Source: Flavobacterium humidisoli (GTDB lineage Bacteria; Bacteroidota; Bacteroidia; Flavobacteriales; Flavobacteriaceae). Taken from it: a stretch of DNA of 64,000 nt. Each line of letters begins with the position of its first letter. Position 1 is the first letter of the stretch. Of the stretch, positions 18,273-27,086 are shown one piece after another. The stretch lies in the NCBI RefSeq assembly GCF_023272795.1, contig NZ_CP096829.1, forward strand, positions 992,001 through 1,056,000, given 5' to 3'. A model generated the notes under the pieces. That model searched no databases and was not told the DNA's origin. It was given only the letters and a program-made list of their open reading frames with translations. The translations under genes were made by a program, and so were the position numbers.

Positions 18273-18312
18273 AAAAAACTTTGTGTCTTAGCGCCTTCGT
18301 GGCCAAAAAAAC
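18273..18312. repeat. Right copy of a long inverted repeat
   Basis: This arm reads CTTTGTGTCTTAGCGCCTTC and continues GTGGCC plus an A run. It is the reverse complement of 17669-17710 with one substitution. It ends exactly at the stop codon of scoB. Confidence 0.85.
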
Positions 18313-18969
18313 TTAAACAATCATTTCAGGAATTTCACCTTCTATAATCAAATCAGCTTCGGTTGAGGCGACGATGTGCTCGACTGAGACACCTGGCGCG
18401 CGTTCTAAGAGCTTAAAACCTTTTTCGGTCACTTCGAGTACTGCAAGCTCGGTTACAACCTTTTTAACGCATCCTACGCCTGTTAATGGCAAAGTGCATT
18501 TTTTTAAGATTTTTGATTCTCCTGCTTTGTTTACGTGCATCATGGCAACGATAATGTTTTCGGCTGAAGCCACCAAATCCATTGCGCCTCCCATTCCTTT
18601 TACCATTTTCCCTGGAATCTTCCAATTGGCAATGTCTCCGTTTTCAGAAACCTCCATTGCCCCTAGAATTGTCAAATCTACTTTTTGACTACGAATCATT
18701 CCAAAACTGAAAGCCGAATCAAAGAAACTCGCACCTGGAAGCGTTGTTATGGTTTGTTTTCCTGCATTGATAACATCTGCATCTTCTTCGCCTTCAAAAG
18801 GAAAAGGTCCCATTCCAAGAACACCATTTTCACTTTGAAATTCCACCGCAATGTCTTCACGAACATAATTCGCAACAAGAGTTGGAATCCCAATTCCAAG
18901 ATTTACGAAATAACGGTCTTTTACCTCTTTTGCAATTCGTTTTGCTATATCTTCTTTACTAAGTGCCAT
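18313..18969 (-). CDS. scoB: 3-oxoacid CoA-transferase subunit B
   Basis: The 218-residue protein is the beta subunit of a family I CoA-transferase. The catalytic Glu lies in QSENGVLGMGP, and GAMEVSENGDIANWKIPGKMVKGMGGAMDLV is the family signature. With ScoA it moves CoA from succinyl-CoA to acetoacetate or a similar acid. The partner subunit is not adjacent but is two genes upstream, with a beta-lactamase gene between. Both subunits keep full length, so the enzyme is probably functional. Confidence 0.93.
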   Translation of the reverse strand: MALSKEDIAKRIAKEVKDRYFVNLGIGIPTLVANYVREDIAVEFQSENGVLGMGPFPFEGEEDADVINAGKQTITTLPGASFFDSAFSFGMIRSQKVDLTILGAMEVSENGDIANWKIPGKMVKGMGGAMDLVASAENIIVAMMHVNKAGESKILKKCTLPLTGVGCVKKVVTELAVLEVTEKGFKLLERAPGVSVEHIVASTEADLIIEGEIPEMIV

Positions 18970-18976
18970 AGTTTTA

Positions 18977-19050
18977 ATGTGTCAATTTGTGAATTTGCCA
19001 ATTAGATAATGCTGAACTAAATTATCTAATTGACACATTGTCTAATTATA
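18977..19050. repeat. Word-repeat element, copy 1 flanking bla
   Basis: The gap between bla and scoB holds ATGTGTCAATTTGTGAATTT, CAATTAGATAAT and then AATTATCTAATT in the reverse sense. A copy in the same orientation lies on the other side of bla (19940-20026). Each copy spans the interval between one gene's stop and the next gene's start. Confidence 0.75.
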
Positions 19051-19932
19051 TCAATTATTAAAATAACTCCAGACTGCTTTTGTTATATCTGCAATTATCT
19101 TTTCTGTATCTTCTCTTTTTTCTGTAATATCTTTCAAATAAACCGATAGAATAAAATGCTTACCGTTTGGAAGCTTTACAATTCCAATGTCATTCATTGC
19201 AACTCTCAAATTAGCATCGTTTGTTCCAGAAATTCCAGTTCTGTGTGCTAATTCAGTATTTTCAGGAAGTCCGGCTTTCATCCAAGTAAGTCCTCTTGAG
19301 GTTTCAACCATTATTTGATACAAATACTTTGTTGTTTCTTCTTTTAAAACTTCACCTTTAAAAAACTTTTCAAGCAATTCTGTTGTAGCCAATGCAGTAG
19401 TGGTATTGATATAAAGATTTTTCCACGTCTTCATTTGATCCTCGTTCACTTTAATAACGAAATCCTTGATTCCCTGATCATTTATAAATTTTTGAATATA
19501 TCTTGTACCTCCAACCAAATTAATCAAAATGTCGCATCCGTTATTATCACTATGTGAAACCGTGTAACGGAGAATTTTATCTAAATTCAAATTTACATTT
19601 CCTTCAGGATAATTTTCTTTCATCGGACTCCAGGTATCTTCCTTTAAATCTTTCTTTTTTATAAAGATTTCCTGCGAAAGATTGAGCTTGCCTTCATCAA
19701 CTTTATGCAAAACCGCCAAAGCAATATGAAATTTAAATACGCTCATCATTGGCATTTTTAAATTTCCATTAATACTCAAAGTATCCTTATTTTCAACACC
19801 TTTCATAGAAACACCTACAGTAGCACTTTTACTTGAAATGATTTGTTGCAATTGATTTCTAAGTTCATTTGTACCCTGAGAAAAAACCTGAAACGATAAG
19901 AAGGAAAAAAGAACTATAAAAAACTTATTCAT
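19051..19932 (-). CDS. bla: Class A beta-lactamase
   Basis: The 293-residue protein has a signal peptide (cleaved after about residue 19) and class A motifs: SVFK at 64-67 (catalytic Ser64), SDN at 128-130 and RTG at 231-233. The last is KTG in most class A enzymes. The omega-loop region NEDQMKTW and the preceding GGTRYIQKFI resemble the A2 subclass of Bacteroidota (CfxA, CIA, CGA, PER type). It hydrolyses beta-lactams in the periplasm. It interrupts the scoA-scoB pair and is bracketed by two copies of an intergenic repeat. Spectrum cannot be predicted. Confidence 0.9.
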   Translation of the reverse strand: MNKFFIVLFSFLSFQVFSQGTNELRNQLQQIISSKSATVGVSMKGVENKDTLSINGNLKMPMMSVFKFHIALAVLHKVDEGKLNLSQEIFIKKKDLKEDTWSPMKENYPEGNVNLNLDKILRYTVSHSDNNGCDILINLVGGTRYIQKFINDQGIKDFVIKVNEDQMKTWKNLYINTTTALATTELLEKFFKGEVLKEETTKYLYQIMVETSRGLTWMKAGLPENTELAHRTGISGTNDANLRVAMNDIGIVKLPNGKHFILSVYLKDITEKREDTEKIIADITKAVWSYFNN

Positions 19933-19939
19933 AAATTAA

Positions 19940-20026
19940 ATGTATCAATTGGTCAATTTGGTAATTAGATAATTAGAAGCACAATGGGAAGAATTATCTA
20001 ATTTTCTCATTATCTCAATTATCAAA
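19940..20026. repeat. Word-repeat element, copy 2 flanking bla
   Basis: This gap reads ATGTATCAATTGGTCAATTT, then GGTAATTAGATAATTAG and AATTATCTAATT, closely matching copy 1 in the same orientation. It ends at the scoA stop codon. Confidence 0.75.
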
Positions 20027-20728
20027 TTACGAACGTTTTCTCACTGTACGTTGCTCGATTCTCTTCTCAAATTTTTCTCCTTGAAAGATGCGTTGCACCA
20101 TAATTCCTGGAATATGAATCTGATTTGGATCTAAACTTCCAACAGGAACCAACTCTTCTACTTCTGCAATTGTGATCTTTCCTGCACCCGCCATACACGC
20201 ATTGAAGTTTCGGGCTGTTCCTTTGAAAATCAGATTTCCGGCTTCATCGCCTTTCCAAGCTTTTACAATAGAAAAATCTGCTTTGAAAGCCTCTTCCATA
20301 ATGTGCATTTTTCCATTAAACTCACGCGCTTCTTTTCCTTCAGCAACTTCAGTTCCGTAACCTGCTGGTGTAAAGAAAGCAGGAATTCCAGCCTGAGCCG
20401 CACGACAGCGTTCTGCCAAAGTTCCTTGAGGCGTCAATTCAACTTCCAATTCTCCCGAAAGCATCTGACGTTCGAATTCGGCATTTTCTCCCACATAAGA
20501 AGAAATCATTTTTTTGATCTGCTTTTTCTGCAACAACAATCCCAAACCAAAATCATCTACACCCGCATTATTGGAAATACAGGTTAAATCTGAAATGGAT
20601 TTATTTACTAAAGCTGCGATTGTATTTTCAGGAATGCCACATAATCCGAAACCACCAAACATAATGGTCATACCGCTATCAATTCCTTCAATAGCTTCAT
20701 GAACGCTATTTACTTTTTTTGTTATCAT
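20027..20728 (-). CDS. scoA: 3-oxoacid CoA-transferase subunit A
   Basis: The 233-residue protein is the alpha subunit of a family I CoA-transferase, with the N-terminal CoA-binding loop [16 protein letters not shown] and the [14 protein letters not shown] stretch. It pairs with ScoB encoded 1 kb downstream. The normal arrangement is scoA-scoB side by side, so the beta-lactamase between them is an interruption. A terminator separates it from the PBP1A gene upstream, so it should have its own promoter. Confidence 0.93.
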   Translation of the reverse strand: MITKKVNSVHEAIEGIDSGMTIMFGGFGLCGIPENTIAALVNKSISDLTCISNNAGVDDFGLGLLLQKKQIKKMISSYVGENAEFERQMLSGELEVELTPQGTLAERCRAAQAGIPAFFTPAGYGTEVAEGKEAREFNGKMHIMEEAFKADFSIVKAWKGDEAGNLIFKGTARNFNACMAGAGKITIAEVEELVPVGSLDPNQIHIPGIMVQRIFQGEKFEKRIEQRTVRKRS

Positions 20729-20819
20729 AACAAACTATCTTTATTGCTAAATATTTTTGATAAAAATAAGATTTTTAGGTGAAATTATAACGATTTCGTA
20801 AAAATAAAACCCAAAGAAA

Positions 20820-20859
20820 AATCCCTTTACAAATCTTTCAAAAGACTGGCAAAGGGATT
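20820..20859 (-). terminator. Intrinsic terminator of the ricT-gldH-PBP1A operon
   Basis: AATCCCTTT (20820-20828) pairs with AAAGGGATT (20851-20859), with a smaller inner TCTTTC/GA pairing in the loop. On the minus strand it is followed by a T-rich tract. It lies 35 bases behind the PBP1A stop. Confidence 0.8.
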
Positions 20860-20893
20860 GATATATAATTAGGTACACATTATTGCAACAATG

Positions 20894-23200
20894 TTACAAT
20901 TCAAATTCATCTGTATTTTGTTCGGTCTGTGTGGTATCTTTCACTATAGCTGGCCTAGCATAACAGTCTACTTTTATAGAAAGGTTTGCAGGACGTTCAA
21001 ATTCACCCTTAGAAACCTGAAGGCTTTTGTCAGCATAACATTTTTTCATAAAATACCCCCAAACAGGAAGAGCTGCAGTTGCTCCTTGTCCGTAAGTCAA
21101 ACTTTTGAAACGCGCTGAACGATCTTCACATCCAACCCAAACTCCAGTTACCAAGTTCGGAACCATTCCCATAAACCATCCATCAGACTGGTTTTGCGTT
21201 GTACCTGTTTTACCCGCAATTGGGTTTGTAAACATGTATGGATATCCTGTCCAACGGTTATCTCCGCTTCCGCCGCCCTGCGTACGCAAACGTACACCAG
21301 AACCACTTTCTGTAACCCCTTGAAGTAACTTGATTACAGCAAAGGCAATATCTTTATTTAAAACGTCGTGAGATTCTGGAATTGGCTCGTAAATAACCTC
21401 TCCGCTTTTGTTTTCAATTCTGCTTAAAAACTGTGGTTTTACATAAACTCCTTGATTTGCAAATGTACTATACGCTGCAACCATATCTTCAACTGTAATA
21501 TCTACCGCTCCTAATGCGATTGAAGGCTGAACTGGAATTTCTGTTTTTACTCCCAATTTTTTTGTCAATTCTACAACTGCCTCTGGACTTGTTCTGTCAA
21601 TTAATTTAGCCGAAACTGTATTAATAGAAGCCGCCAAAGCTTGTTTTAAAGTAACCATTCCGCGGTATCTGTAATCAGAGTTTCTTGGTTCCCAGTCTTC
21701 TGTTACATGGTGACGTCCTTTATGAATCATGAAAGGCCCATCAAGAATAGAATCACATGGCGACATATTTAATTCTTCGATAGCTGTTGCATAAACAAAA
21801 GGCTTGAAAGTAGAACCTACCTGTCTTGCTCCCTGCCCAACGTGATCGTATTGGAAATATTTGTAATTGATTCCTCCAACCCAAGCTTTAATTGCTCCTG
21901 TTTGAGGCTCCATAGACATTAAACCAGATTGTAAAAAGTGTTTGTAATAACGAATAGAATCCAGTGGAGTCATAGTGGTATCTCTTTCACCTTTCCAAGT
22001 AAAGACACGCATTTTAGTTTTTACTTTGAATGAAGCAATGATATCTTCCTCGCTTTTATCCATATCTTTCATCTGAGCCCAACGAACAGAATTTTTCATT
22101 GCTTGCATGATGATTCTATCTGTCTCAGCTTGCGTAATATTTACGAAAGGAGCATTTTTATTGTTTTTTTGATCAATAAAAAACTGCTGTTGAAGATTTT
22201 GCATGTGCGCAGCAACAGCTTCTTCAGCGTAAGTTTGCATTCTAGAGTCTATCGTAGTATAAATCTTAAGACCGTCTTTGTAAATATCGTAATCAGATCC
22301 ATCTGGTTTTTTATTTTCAGCAACCCATTTCTTCATATAATCACGAAGATATTCTCTAAAATAAGTAGCTATACCTTCACGGTGGCTTTCCAATTTAAAT
22401 TTCAGCGTAATTGGAAGTGTTTGAAGTCTTTCTTTTTCAGCTTCCGAAATCATTTTTGCTTTTGCCATTTGCGACAAAACCACATTACGACGGTTTTTTA
22501 CGCCCTGCGGATTTCTGACTGGATTGTATAAACCTGAATTTTTGAACATTCCGACCAAAATAGCCGATTCATCAATTGTCAAGTCTTTTGGTTCTTTAGA
22601 GAAATAAGTCTGAGCGGCAGAACTTACTCCAACAGAATAATTTCCGAAATCATAAACGTTGCAATACATCGCTAAGATTTCGTTCTTTGTATATTGTCTT
22701 TCCAGACGAATGGCAATAATCCATTCTTTTATTTTTTGTACAATTCTAAAAGGTAAAAATTTCGATCCTTCACCGTGAAATAACTGTTTTGCAAGCTGTT
22801 GTGTCAATGTACTCGCACCACCATTTGTTCCTAAACTAAAAACAGCTCTTAAAGTTCCACGCCCATCAATTCCTGAGTGGTCGTAAAAACGTGCATCTTC
22901 AGTTGCAACAAGCGCTTCAACTAAATTTTTAGGCAAATCAGAATATTTTAGTTGAGATCTATTGGTTTTGAAATATTTACCAATCACAACTCCATCAGAA
23001 GAGATAATTTCGGTAGCAAGGTTTGAATCTGGATTTTCTAAATCTTCAAATGAAGGCATAGATCCAAATAAACCCCAAGAAGCAAATAAGAAAAAGGCTA
23101 AAACTCCTAGTAAAGAGTAGGCAAAAACCCGCCAAAATTTCTTTTTGTAATAATTAATATCCTTAACGCTTTTGGATTGATTGTTTTTTTTAGCAGCCAT
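20894..23200 (-). CDS. Bifunctional penicillin-binding protein 1A
   Basis: The 768-residue protein has one membrane anchor (about residues 28-48), a GT51 glycosyltransferase domain with ATEDARFYDHSGIDGRG and GASTLTQQLAKQL, and a transpeptidase domain with the acyl-Ser motif GSTFKPF, the SIN motif in AASINTVSAKL and KTGTTQNQSDGWF. It polymerises and crosslinks peptidoglycan at the outer face of the inner membrane. Its start is 10 bases after gldH on the minus strand, so the two are cotranscribed. The C-terminus is a short acidic tail. Confidence 0.95.
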   Translation of the reverse strand: MAAKKNNQSKSVKDINYYKKKFWRVFAYSLLGVLAFFLFASWGLFGSMPSFEDLENPDSNLATEIISSDGVVIGKYFKTNRSQLKYSDLPKNLVEALVATEDARFYDHSGIDGRGTLRAVFSLGTNGGASTLTQQLAKQLFHGEGSKFLPFRIVQKIKEWIIAIRLERQYTKNEILAMYCNVYDFGNYSVGVSSAAQTYFSKEPKDLTIDESAILVGMFKNSGLYNPVRNPQGVKNRRNVVLSQMAKAKMISEAEKERLQTLPITLKFKLESHREGIATYFREYLRDYMKKWVAENKKPDGSDYDIYKDGLKIYTTIDSRMQTYAEEAVAAHMQNLQQQFFIDQKNNKNAPFVNITQAETDRIIMQAMKNSVRWAQMKDMDKSEEDIIASFKVKTKMRVFTWKGERDTTMTPLDSIRYYKHFLQSGLMSMEPQTGAIKAWVGGINYKYFQYDHVGQGARQVGSTFKPFVYATAIEELNMSPCDSILDGPFMIHKGRHHVTEDWEPRNSDYRYRGMVTLKQALAASINTVSAKLIDRTSPEAVVELTKKLGVKTEIPVQPSIALGAVDITVEDMVAAYSTFANQGVYVKPQFLSRIENKSGEVIYEPIPESHDVLNKDIAFAVIKLLQGVTESGSGVRLRTQGGGSGDNRWTGYPYMFTNPIAGKTGTTQNQSDGWFMGMVPNLVTGVWVGCEDRSARFKSLTYGQGATAALPVWGYFMKKCYADKSLQVSKGEFERPANLSIKVDCYARPAIVKDTTQTEQNTDEFEL

Positions 23201-23210
23201 AACTATTTAT

Positions 23211-23690
23211 CTAATCTTTTTGTTCTATTCTAAAACCAACGTCTGTAATTCCTTGCAAAGCTTCAACACCTGGAATTTTACCCGATTGTCTAACCGCTTG
23301 TTTAATGTGAACTTTGTATTTTCCTGTAAACTTCACATCTTCTTTGTAATAAAGCTTACTTTCTTTTATGTCAGAAAATCCATTTCCTAACAATGTTCCA
23401 TCTGGCTCTGCCATTTGGTATTCTAATGTATCCACTTTTGTAAAACCGCTTGGTGTTTCAAGAGCAACAATTAAAAATAAATTATTAAACGGATAATTGT
23501 TATTGTCTCGTATGTTTACGAAGAGGTTGAACTTTTTTGTAGAATCTAAAACTGGCAGATCAAAGCTTACAATACTGTCTTTGTGCCAAGCACTTCCAAC
23601 AGATTTATACTGATCAAATACTCTTTTTTTATCACAAGAAAAAAGAAGTATTCCTGCCAAAAGAAGAATTCCGCTATTTTTTATTCTCAT
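23211..23690 (-). CDS. gldH: Gliding motility lipoprotein GldH
   Basis: The 159-residue protein has a lipoprotein signal (LLLAGILLFSCDKK, acylated Cys) and a beta-rich domain matching GldH, with VGSAWHKDSIVSFDLPV near the start and GVEALQGITDVGFRIE at the end. GldH is required for gliding in Flavobacterium, probably as part of the type IX secretion and motor assembly. The gene overlaps the end of ricT by 17 bases and precedes PBP1A by 10, the arrangement known from flavobacteria. Confidence 0.93.
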   Translation of the reverse strand: MRIKNSGILLLAGILLFSCDKKRVFDQYKSVGSAWHKDSIVSFDLPVLDSTKKFNLFVNIRDNNNYPFNNLFLIVALETPSGFTKVDTLEYQMAEPDGTLLGNGFSDIKESKLYYKEDVKFTGKYKVHIKQAVRQSGKIPGVEALQGITDVGFRIEQKD

Positions 23691-25080
23691 TTTTAGTATT
23701 CGTTATGGGTTTTCTAGGTTCAGCAGCAGGTTTGTTTTCATTAGAATTTTGCTTATTCGGATTGTTCTTATTCGAATTATGCTTTTTCTTATGATTTTGC
23801 TTGTTTGGATTGTTTTGATTATTTGGCTTATTTGCATTGCCATTGTTTGCATTACCATTGTTCGGATTGTTATTTCCTGCCGGTTTTGCTTGATTTACAT
23901 TTTTCTCCTGCTGTGGTTTTGCTGGAGTCGCAACTGCAGCTGTTTCTGCATTTTGCTTGCGCTTGCGATTTGGTTTTTTCTTTCTTTTTGGCTGATCAAA
24001 ACGAGTTAAACTTTCTTGACCCATTGCATTATTGAAATCTTTTTCTGGTTCTGCAATCACCTCAACAGCAAAGTCTTCTAAAGAAGAAACTTTGTTCTTT
24101 TGTTTATTCTCAGCAATAATTTCTTTTACCTGATCAATTTTTAAAACATGCCAGTTTGCAAAGTTGTTTGTATAGGCAAACCACATTAAACCTTTAAAAA
24201 TATCTTGTTTTTGGCAAACAGCATCTCCTTTTTCTGTGATTAGTTTGGTATCGTAATCTGGAAAATCTTTTAATGCGTCCATGTAAGTATCTAACTCATA
24301 GTTCAGACAGCATTTTAATTTACCACATTGCCCTGCTAATTTCTGCGGATTCAATGATAATTGCTGATAACGAGCTGCAGAGGTATTTACACTTCTAAAA
24401 TCGGTAAGCCAAGTCGAACAGCAAAGTTCACGTCCGCAAGAACCAATTCCTCCTAAACGAGCTGCTTCCTGACGGAAACCAACTTGTTTCATTTCCACTC
24501 TAGTGCTAAACTCTTTAGCAAAATCTTTAATCAGCATTCTAAAATCGACACGATCATTGGCTGTGTAGTAAAAAGTCGCTTTAGATCCGTCTCCTTGAAA
24601 TTCGATATCCGAAATTTTCATTTCTAATTTATGCTGAATCGCCAATTCACGGGCACGAACTTTCATTGGTTCTTCGCGATCACGCGCTACAGACCAAATA
24701 TCAATATCTTTTTGAGATGCTTTTCTATAGATTTTAGGTACATCATTACTTTCGTAATTCACCCCTTTTTTCTTCATTTGAATCTTTACCAATTCGCCTG
24801 TAAGAGTCACAATTCCAATATCATGTCCTGGTGAAGCCACAGTTGCAACAATATCACCAATACTTAAAGTTAATTTCTCTGAATTTCTAAAAAATTCCTT
24901 ACGTCCGTTTTTAAAACGTACCTCAACACAATCAAAAATCGCCTCTCCATTAGACGGACTCATGTTTGAAAGCCAGTCAAAAACCGTCAATTTATTGCAG
25001 CTATCGGTGCCGCAAGTCCCATTATTTTTACAACCTTTTGGTGCGCCACCATCTGAGGTTGAACAACTTGTACATGCCAT
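23674..25080 (-). CDS. ricT: RicT/PSP1-family protein with Asn-Lys-rich tail
   Basis: The 468-residue protein has a Cys-rich N-terminus (CTSCSTSDGG...CKNNGTCGTDSC), a PSP1 domain (about 60-320) with the Cys clusters GRELCCSTWL and CGKLKCCLNYE, and a low-complexity tail from about residue 370 made of Asn, Lys, Gln and Pro repeats. PSP1 proteins of the RicT (YaaT) type work in an iron-sulfur complex tied to RNA processing in Bacillus; in Bacteroidota the gene sits before gldH. The role here is inferred. A small hairpin (GCTGC/GCAGC, 25096-25111) lies in the leader. Confidence 0.85.
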   Translation of the reverse strand: MACTSCSTSDGGAPKGCKNNGTCGTDSCNKLTVFDWLSNMSPSNGEAIFDCVEVRFKNGRKEFFRNSEKLTLSIGDIVATVASPGHDIGIVTLTGELVKIQMKKKGVNYESNDVPKIYRKASQKDIDIWSVARDREEPMKVRARELAIQHKLEMKISDIEFQGDGSKATFYYTANDRVDFRMLIKDFAKEFSTRVEMKQVGFRQEAARLGGIGSCGRELCCSTWLTDFRSVNTSAARYQQLSLNPQKLAGQCGKLKCCLNYELDTYMDALKDFPDYDTKLITEKGDAVCQKQDIFKGLMWFAYTNNFANWHVLKIDQVKEIIAENKQKNKVSSLEDFAVEVIAEPEKDFNNAMGQESLTRFDQPKRKKKPNRKRKQNAETAAVATPAKPQQEKNVNQAKPAGNNNPNNGNANNGNANKPNNQNNPNKQNHKKKHNSNKNNPNKQNSNENKPAAEPRKPITNTKNENKK

Positions 25081-25365
25081 AATTATATATGTAGTGCTGC
25101 TAAAACGCAGCTTAAGTTCATAAACGTTTGATCGGTAAAGATAGTATTTTTTTTATTTGGCTATTTAAGGATTAAAACTAATGGTTTGTTAAATAAAAAA
25201 ACTGATTTATTTAATTCAAAAAGAATGACATAAAAACTCAATAATATGATCTCGAAAGTCTTTTAAATGTCTTATTTTATTAGTAATATAATTTTTAAGA
25301 GTAAAGTGATCTAACAATTGAAAGTACTTTTGCGCGATAAAAATAACCCATAAAAAATCAAAAAA

Positions 25366-26004
25366 ATGCTAATAATTTTTGGAACAAAATCATACGGTAA
25401 AACAATAAAGAAAGGTACTTTTAATTGCTTCAGATGCTCTGCAGAAAGAAATTACGACTTAATACGTTACAAAAAGCACTTTGCCTTATTTTTTATTCCA
25501 CTAATACCATTAGGAAGTAGCGGCATACTTTAGAATGTAATTCTTGTAAAACTCAATATGATCCTCGTTCTGTTTTATCAGTTTCTGAATATAATCTTAA
25601 CATGCCTATTAGTTCTAACTTAGAGCAAATAGTTTCTTCAGGTAAACGATTTGGTGCTTACCTCATAGATATGATTTTTTTTAACGATTCTAAACCTGCC
25701 TATAGCTGCTCTTCTATTACCACATTTACCTGATTATTTTAACAATAGATTTCACTTGGTGTTTATGACAGTCTGGGTAATATATTTCTTTTTAATGGAA
25801 GTACTTTTCAAAACAACCTTAGGAAAAAGAATGATGTCTATTAAAACCGTTTCAGACAACAAAGAAGAACCTGTAACTATTGTCCGCTACTTTTTAAGAA
25901 GCTTAGTTAAATGTATCCCGATGATAAACATTATTTTATTATTCAATAAGAACCATAAAGGATTACATGATTATATTGCTAGTACTGTAGTGATTGAGAG
26001 ATAA
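25366..26004 (+). pseudogene. Zinc-ribbon/RDD membrane protein gene with two frameshifts
   Basis: Three pieces in two frames make one recognisable protein. The first (from 25366) reads MLIIFGTKSYGKTIKKGTFN then CFRCSAERNY and stops at 25531. The second continues in the -1 frame as LECNSCKTQYDPRSVLSV through GKRFGAYLIDMIF. The third, back in the first frame after an 8-T run at 25675-25682, reads TILNLPIAALLLPHLPDYF and ends in LGKRMMSIKTVSDNKEEPV, a typical RDD domain end. Together they give two zinc-binding CxxC pairs and an RDD domain. The two shifts cancel each other. Either the gene is decaying or the assembly has two indels, one in a homopolymer. Confidence 0.85.
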
Positions 26005-26042
26005 ATAACTAAACTAAGATCAAACCTTTTAAATTCAAAAAG

Positions 26043-26474
26043 ATGAAAAACATAAAAAGCTACAGAACCATTAATGAGCTGGAAAGAGAAGAAATAGACA
26101 GATTAGCGAATAATGCATTAACCACATTAAAAATAGATTGTAATGATGAGAATTCTTTCATTCTAAAAATAATGAATGAATTTGTTGAAAATTATAATGG
26201 CAATGATTCCGAAGAGTTAGAAAAATACGGCTATGAGTTAGGCTCTTTGTTTGGAAACATAATTCAAAAAGAGTTTGGGTGGCAATGGTTTTATATCGAT
26301 TCAGATGATGAAACATTTTATTGCATTACTTCTCCAAAAGAGAAAGCATGTTGTGTATGCCACAATTATTTCTATTCGATCTTAAAACGAGATCATTCAA
26401 ATAATTTTAGGTTATTATTCAATATGATTGAAAAAGAATATCCTAAAAATTGGAAATTTATGGTTTTATCATAA
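26043..26474 (+). CDS. Hypothetical protein, possible immunity-type
   Basis: The 143-residue soluble protein has a helical first half (INELEREEIDRLANNALTTL) and a YGYELGSLFGNIIQKEFGWQWFYI stretch followed by SDDETFYCITSPKEKACCVC. The order of a Gly-rich helix and a Trp-rich strand loosely resembles DUF3806 proteins, but the match is weak. It lies 39 bases after the broken RDD gene in a region of unrecognised small genes and ankyrin proteins, the kind of neighbourhood where immunity proteins of polymorphic toxins gather. No toxin gene is in the window. Confidence 0.6.
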   Translation: MKNIKSYRTINELEREEIDRLANNALTTLKIDCNDENSFILKIMNEFVENYNGNDSEELEKYGYELGSLFGNIIQKEFGWQWFYIDSDDETFYCITSPKEKACCVCHNYFYSILKRDHSNNFRLLFNMIEKEYPKNWKFMVLS

Positions 26475-26590
26475 TTGCTAAACAAGCACAAATCACTAAG
26501 ATCTACAACGAATTACAAATATAAAAAATCCTAATGACACAAGACTCTGCGCATAGACATGAGGTTTCCTAAAGTTAATTATATATAAAA

Positions 26591-27037
26591 ATGAAAACAA
26601 TTTTATTGAAAAACATTCAAAAAGAGTACGAACAAGCCATAGAGGAGTTAAATAAGACGGAATTCAGTATAGAAGATATTATTTCTTTATCAAGAAACTT
26701 ATTTAATGAAATTATAATAAGAGGCTGTTCTAGAGAAGAGAATCCAGATAATGATATGTTACTATTTCAATACGGAACATACAAACTTGATAATGAATTA
26801 TATTTTAGCTTTGATATCACCAGACAGTTTTCTAAAAAGAACTTTGATATGTTTCAACTTTCATTAACATTGCTTTTTGATCCAACTGAATTTAAAAATT
26901 TAGAAAGCTATAATTCTTGGAATTCTCATTTCAAAGATTTAGAAGAATGGATTCAAGACATAAAAATTACTAAAGGCTATCAATTAGCTAAATTACAAAC
27001 CAGCAAAACATACAAATTGACATTTTGTAAGATATAA
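26591..27037 (+). CDS. Hypothetical protein
   Basis: The 148-residue protein is soluble, with helical ends and a strand-rich middle ([25 protein letters not shown]). I do not recognise the family. It is acidic, lacks a signal peptide, and has the same codon style as its neighbours. The 117-base gap before it has no further gene. Its place suggests the same role as the flanking unknowns, perhaps immunity or adaptor functions. Confidence 0.55.
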   Translation: MKTILLKNIQKEYEQAIEELNKTEFSIEDIISLSRNLFNEIIIRGCSREENPDNDMLLFQYGTYKLDNELYFSFDITRQFSKKNFDMFQLSLTLLFDPTEFKNLESYNSWNSHFKDLEEWIQDIKITKGYQLAKLQTSKTYKLTFCKI

Positions 27038-27086
27038 TATCTGTATAAATAATAAATATATTTCAAGAAAAAAATTGCCAATAGTA

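Noticed and set aside
20172..20702. Plus-strand open frames opposite scoA
   Set aside because: They lie wholly opposite a well-conserved gene and have no motif or start context.
22103..22531. Plus-strand 142-codon frame opposite PBP1A
   Set aside because: It is a shadow of the transpeptidase domain; no conserved features.
23749..24035. Hydrophobic plus-strand frames opposite the ricT tail
   Set aside because: They are antisense readings of Asn/Lys-rich repeats, giving artificial Ile/Leu/Cys strings.
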